Part shown: one piece after another, positions 4,636-6,091 of the stretch | Layout: the number at the start of each line of letters is the position of its first letter | Position numbering within the stretch: position 1 is the first letter of the stretch | Origin: Peptococcaceae bacterium | GTDB taxonomy: Bacteria; Bacillota; DSM-12270; Thermacetogeniales; Thermacetogeniaceae | Direction: 5' to 3' | Assembly: GCA_003132605.1 (NCBI GenBank) | Contig: PKYJ01000052.1 | Location: 1 to 6,091 of the forward strand | DNA: 6,091 nucleotides | Program-made: the position numbers and the translations under genes | The notes under the pieces: generated by a model | Databases searched by the model: none | What the model saw: only the letters and a program-made list of their open reading frames with translations | Told to the model about the DNA's origin: nothing

Positions 4636-4908
4636 GTGGCCAGGGTAACAATCGAGTTCATCGGTACTTGCTCGGGCTGAGCCGGTTACGAGTCAGCCGT
4701 CAGGTCGACGGCCAGCCGGTTCGGAGATGCTGTCGAGGTGAAGATCTACCATGCAGGCAAGGACTTCGACTACCTGAGCAAGTATGGGCCGGTCAGCAGG
4801 GGCACGCTGATCATCGACGGCAGGAAGAAATACGATAACCTGAGCAGCGACCTGATCGAACGGGTCATTATCGAAGCCGTGGGTGCCAAGGAGACCGGGA
4901 AGACATGA
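4636..4908 (+). CDS. saoT: Thioredoxin-like selenoprotein (SaoT-like), CxxU with in-frame TGA
   Basis: A 90-aa redox protein, read through TGA 4678-4680 as selenocysteine. It begins VARVTIEFIGTC-SG-U, giving C12-S-G-U15, exactly the thioredoxin CxxC spacing with Sec as the second residue. Helix 1 (AGYESAVRSTASRFGDA), strand VEVKIYHAG, helix KDFDYLSKYG, then RGTLIIDGRKKYDNLSSDLI fit a short thioredoxin fold; the usual cis-Pro before the third strand (xPT) is Gly here (RGT). TAA at 4630-4632 blocks any earlier start, and GTG 4636 has AGGTGG (4621-4626) upstream. After the TGA there are 75 open codons ending at TGA 4906, overlapping the permease ATG as ATGA. A SECIS-like hairpin follows the UGA directly. 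It probably reduces or hands a metal or organometal substrate to the permease (inference). The SaoT name is from memory of NCBI families. A frame broken by a Cys-to-stop mutation is the main alternative. Confidence 0.8.
4681..4720 (+). promoter_or_regulatory. Bacterial SECIS-like stem-loop directly after the UGA
   Basis: Outer stem GCCGGUU (4681-4687) pairs with AGCCGGU (4714-4720), 7 bp with two G-U pairs. The 5' strand then has 8 unpaired nt (ACGAGUCA), the 3' strand one. The inner stem GCCGUC (4696-4701) pairs perfectly with GACGGC (4707-4712) around a 5-nt loop AGGUC (4702-4706). The E. coli fdhF SECIS has loop AGGUCU, where the G and U are SelB contacts. The loop G-G-U is at +26 to +28 counted from the U of UGA, against +22 to +24 in fdhF, within the range bacteria use. 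U4693 in the internal loop could play the bulged-U role. Confidence 0.75.
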
Positions 4909-6023
4909 GCGGCTTGGAAACCGTTGTCTACAAGATATTGGCATCGTCTGTGGGGTTCCTGAATAGCTCTTCGGACTGGCTGATCCTAAGCTTCCTGCTG
5001 GCGGGGCTGCTGCATCACATCCTGAGCCCGGACCGGCTGCAGGGCATGCTGGGCAACAAGAGGGTGGCAACGCTGGGGAAGGCCGTTGCCTCCGGCTTGC
5101 TGCTGCCTATCTGTAGTTGCGGGGTGATCCCTCTCGGCCTGGGGCTGTATTTCTCCGGGGCATACCTCGGCCCCACCCTGGCATTCATGACATCTTGCCC
5201 GATTATCAACCCGGCGGCGGTGATCATGTCCTTCGGGCTGTTGGGACCCCAGCTTGCCCTCTGCTACCTGGTTACCGGGCTGGTGTCGGCCTTCGCCATC
5301 GGCATGGTCGGTAACGCCCTGGCCGGCCGGGAACTGCAGGCGCCAGGCCTGGAGCGCCCGGTGGAACGGATCGCCCTTGAGCGTGGCCCCATTTCCTTAT
5401 CGTCCAAACTTCTTTCAGGATTGCAGTGGGGGTTTGCAGATCTCGGGGTTCAGGTCAGTAAATACGTGGTGCCCGGCATGCTGCTGGCAGGATTGATTAC
5501 CACCATAGTACCATCATCCTTGATCCAACACTATCTGGGTAATCCCGGATTGCTCTCCATCGGCGGGATCGCCCTGATCGGGGCGGTCATGTACGTCTGC
5601 GCCGTGGGGCACATCCCCTTTATCGCAGCCATGGTGGCAAGTGGCGCCGCTCCCGGCGTGGCGGTAACCTTCCTGATGACCGGGGCGGCTACCAACCTGC
5701 CGGAACTGCTCAGCATCTACAAACTGATCGGCAGAAGGGCGGCTGTTATCTACAACGTGGGAGTGGTAGGTATCTCCCTGATCGCCGGATACATCACCAA
5801 CCGCCTCCTGATGCCCGGGTTCACCCCCTACTTCAACCTGTCGAACGCCAGGCAGGCGATCCACCTGGTGGGATGGCTGACCCCGACCTCTCCGGAGCTG
5901 GTCCACTACCTGTGCTCGCTGATAGTAGTCTGCCTCTGCCTCTATGCCCTGCGGCCGTGGATGAAGCAGTTGGCCGGTTCAACTAGTTCTTGGCTTCAGT
6001 GGGGGAAGGCAAGCCCCCGCTGA
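4905..6023 (+). CDS. saoE: ArsP/DUF318-type permease (SaoE-like efflux transporter)
   Basis: A 372-aa integral membrane protein with roughly 8-9 hydrophobic segments (about 25-40, 58-82, 86-110, 113-137, 186-207, 216-236, 238-260, 280-300, 333-350) and a hydrophilic loop at about 140-185. It carries the signature PICSCGVIPLGLGLYFSGAY (68-87) with the paired cysteines C70 and C72, then C98, and a second related block with C232 (VCAVGHIP). DUF318/ArsP/SO_0444 permeases export organoarsenicals or soft metals, and the cysteines are the likely ligands. ATG 4905 overlaps the selenoprotein stop by 4 nt (ATGA), with AAGGAG (4888-4893) 11 nt upstream, so translation is coupled. Partnership with a selenoprotein points to the Sao-type efflux transporter, but the substrate (organomercury, organoarsenic or other) is inference. 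A generic ArsP-like permease is the fallback call. Confidence 0.87.
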   Translation: MSGLETVVYKILASSVGFLNSSSDWLILSFLLAGLLHHILSPDRLQGMLGNKRVATLGKAVASGLLLPICSCGVIPLGLGLYFSGAYLGPTLAFMTSCPIINPAAVIMSFGLLGPQLALCYLVTGLVSAFAIGMVGNALAGRELQAPGLERPVERIALERGPISLSSKLLSGLQWGFADLGVQVSKYVVPGMLLAGLITTIVPSSLIQHYLGNPGLLSIGGIALIGAVMYVCAVGHIPFIAAMVASGAAPGVAVTFLMTGAATNLPELLSIYKLIGRRAAVIYNVGVVGISLIAGYITNRLLMPGFTPYFNLSNARQAIHLVGWLTPTSPELVHYLCSLIVVCLCLYALRPWMKQLAGSTSSWLQWGKASPR

Positions 6024-6028
6024 AGTTT
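5994..6028 (+). terminator. Hairpin overlapping the permease stop, candidate terminator
   Basis: CTTCAGTGGGGG (5994-6005) pairs with CCCCCGCTGAAG (6014-6025) over 12 bp with one G-T pair, around an 8-nt loop AAGGCAAG. The stop TGA (6021-6023) lies in the 3' arm, so the last residues are encoded within the hairpin. Only TTT follows, which is a weak U-run, so termination may be partial or Rho-assisted. Nothing recognisable follows to 6091. Confidence 0.55.
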
Positions 6029-6091
6029 AGAAATAGTTAATCCAGTAACGTAGCCGCTCTTATTCCACCGCTTCATGTACTCCGCATTCTT

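Noticed and set aside
4623..4838. 71-residue open frame overlapping the selenoprotein gene
   Set aside because: It is Arg/Gly/Gln-rich with no family resemblance and stops in the middle of the well-behaved frame that continues to the permease; it is a shadow.
5514..5906. 130-residue minus-strand frame inside the permease
   Set aside because: Low-complexity, Gly/Gln/Asp-rich antisense shadow of a membrane-protein gene; no start context or family signal.
5996..6091. Minus-strand open tail entering from the right edge (about 31 codons ending at TGA)
   Set aside because: Too short to exceed chance, no recognisable motif, and its stop lies inside the permease hairpin.
1..6091. tRNA, rRNA, CRISPR array, insertion sequence or transposase
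   Set aside because: None recognised on either strand, despite the duplications around the scaffold genes; no terminal inverted repeats or transposase motifs were seen.

Overview
The window looks like bacterial chromosome from an anaerobe, with roughly mid-50s percent GC by eye. Every recognisable gene lies on the + strand, with strong GGAGG-type ribosome sites and some GTG and TTG starts. The gene set is a NifU/IscU-type Fe-S scaffold, a DUF134 protein, a CDF transporter carrying a FeMo-cofactor-type domain, FmdB, Fur, ModD and a selenocysteine-dependent redox protein with a permease. This set would fit an anaerobic Firmicute (Peptococcaceae/Desulfotomaculum-like) or a Desulfobacterota/Geobacter-like organism. 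I cannot decide between them from sequence alone.

Layout. 1-147: no gene. 148-514: a broken Fe-S scaffold gene (copy 1) that lost 80 nt. 515-660: spacer with a hairpin plus A-run that reads as a minus-strand terminator, and a candidate promoter (TATAAT at 623) with a palindrome. 660-898: a frameshifted DUF134 remnant whose last stop overlaps the next start (TGATG). 898-2094: a CDF metal transporter fused to a NifX/NifB-type FeMo-Co domain. 2095-2275: spacer holding a short fragment of the scaffold gene's 5' end. 2276-2536: an FmdB-type zinc-ribbon protein. 2624-3085: a Fur-family regulator. 3142-3564: the best-preserved scaffold gene (copy 2), all three ligand cysteines present but the C-terminal tail frameshifted. 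3667-4512: modD. 4636-4908: a small thioredoxin-like gene with an in-frame TGA in a CxxU motif, followed at once by a SECIS-like stem-loop. 4905-6023: an ArsP/DUF318-type permease overlapping the previous gene by 4 nt, ending in a hairpin. 6029-6091: nothing recognisable.

The most notable element is the pair at 4636-6023. The frame stays open for 75 codons after the TGA, the TGA falls where the second active-site Cys is expected, the hairpin loop is AGGUC as in the E. coli fdhF SECIS, and the frame ends in an ATGA overlap with the permease. I read it as a thioredoxin-like selenoprotein plus efflux permease, matching from memory the SaoT and SaoE families of the proposed selenocysteine-assisted organometal (Sao) system. 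An ordinary gene caller would miss or truncate the first gene.

The rest is a metal-handling patchwork (metal efflux, metal-dependent regulator, Fe-S scaffold, Mo-associated ModD) shaped by local duplication and decay. There are three copies of the scaffold 5' end. A 23-bp repeat spans the stop codons of both the transporter and fur genes, each just upstream of a scaffold copy.
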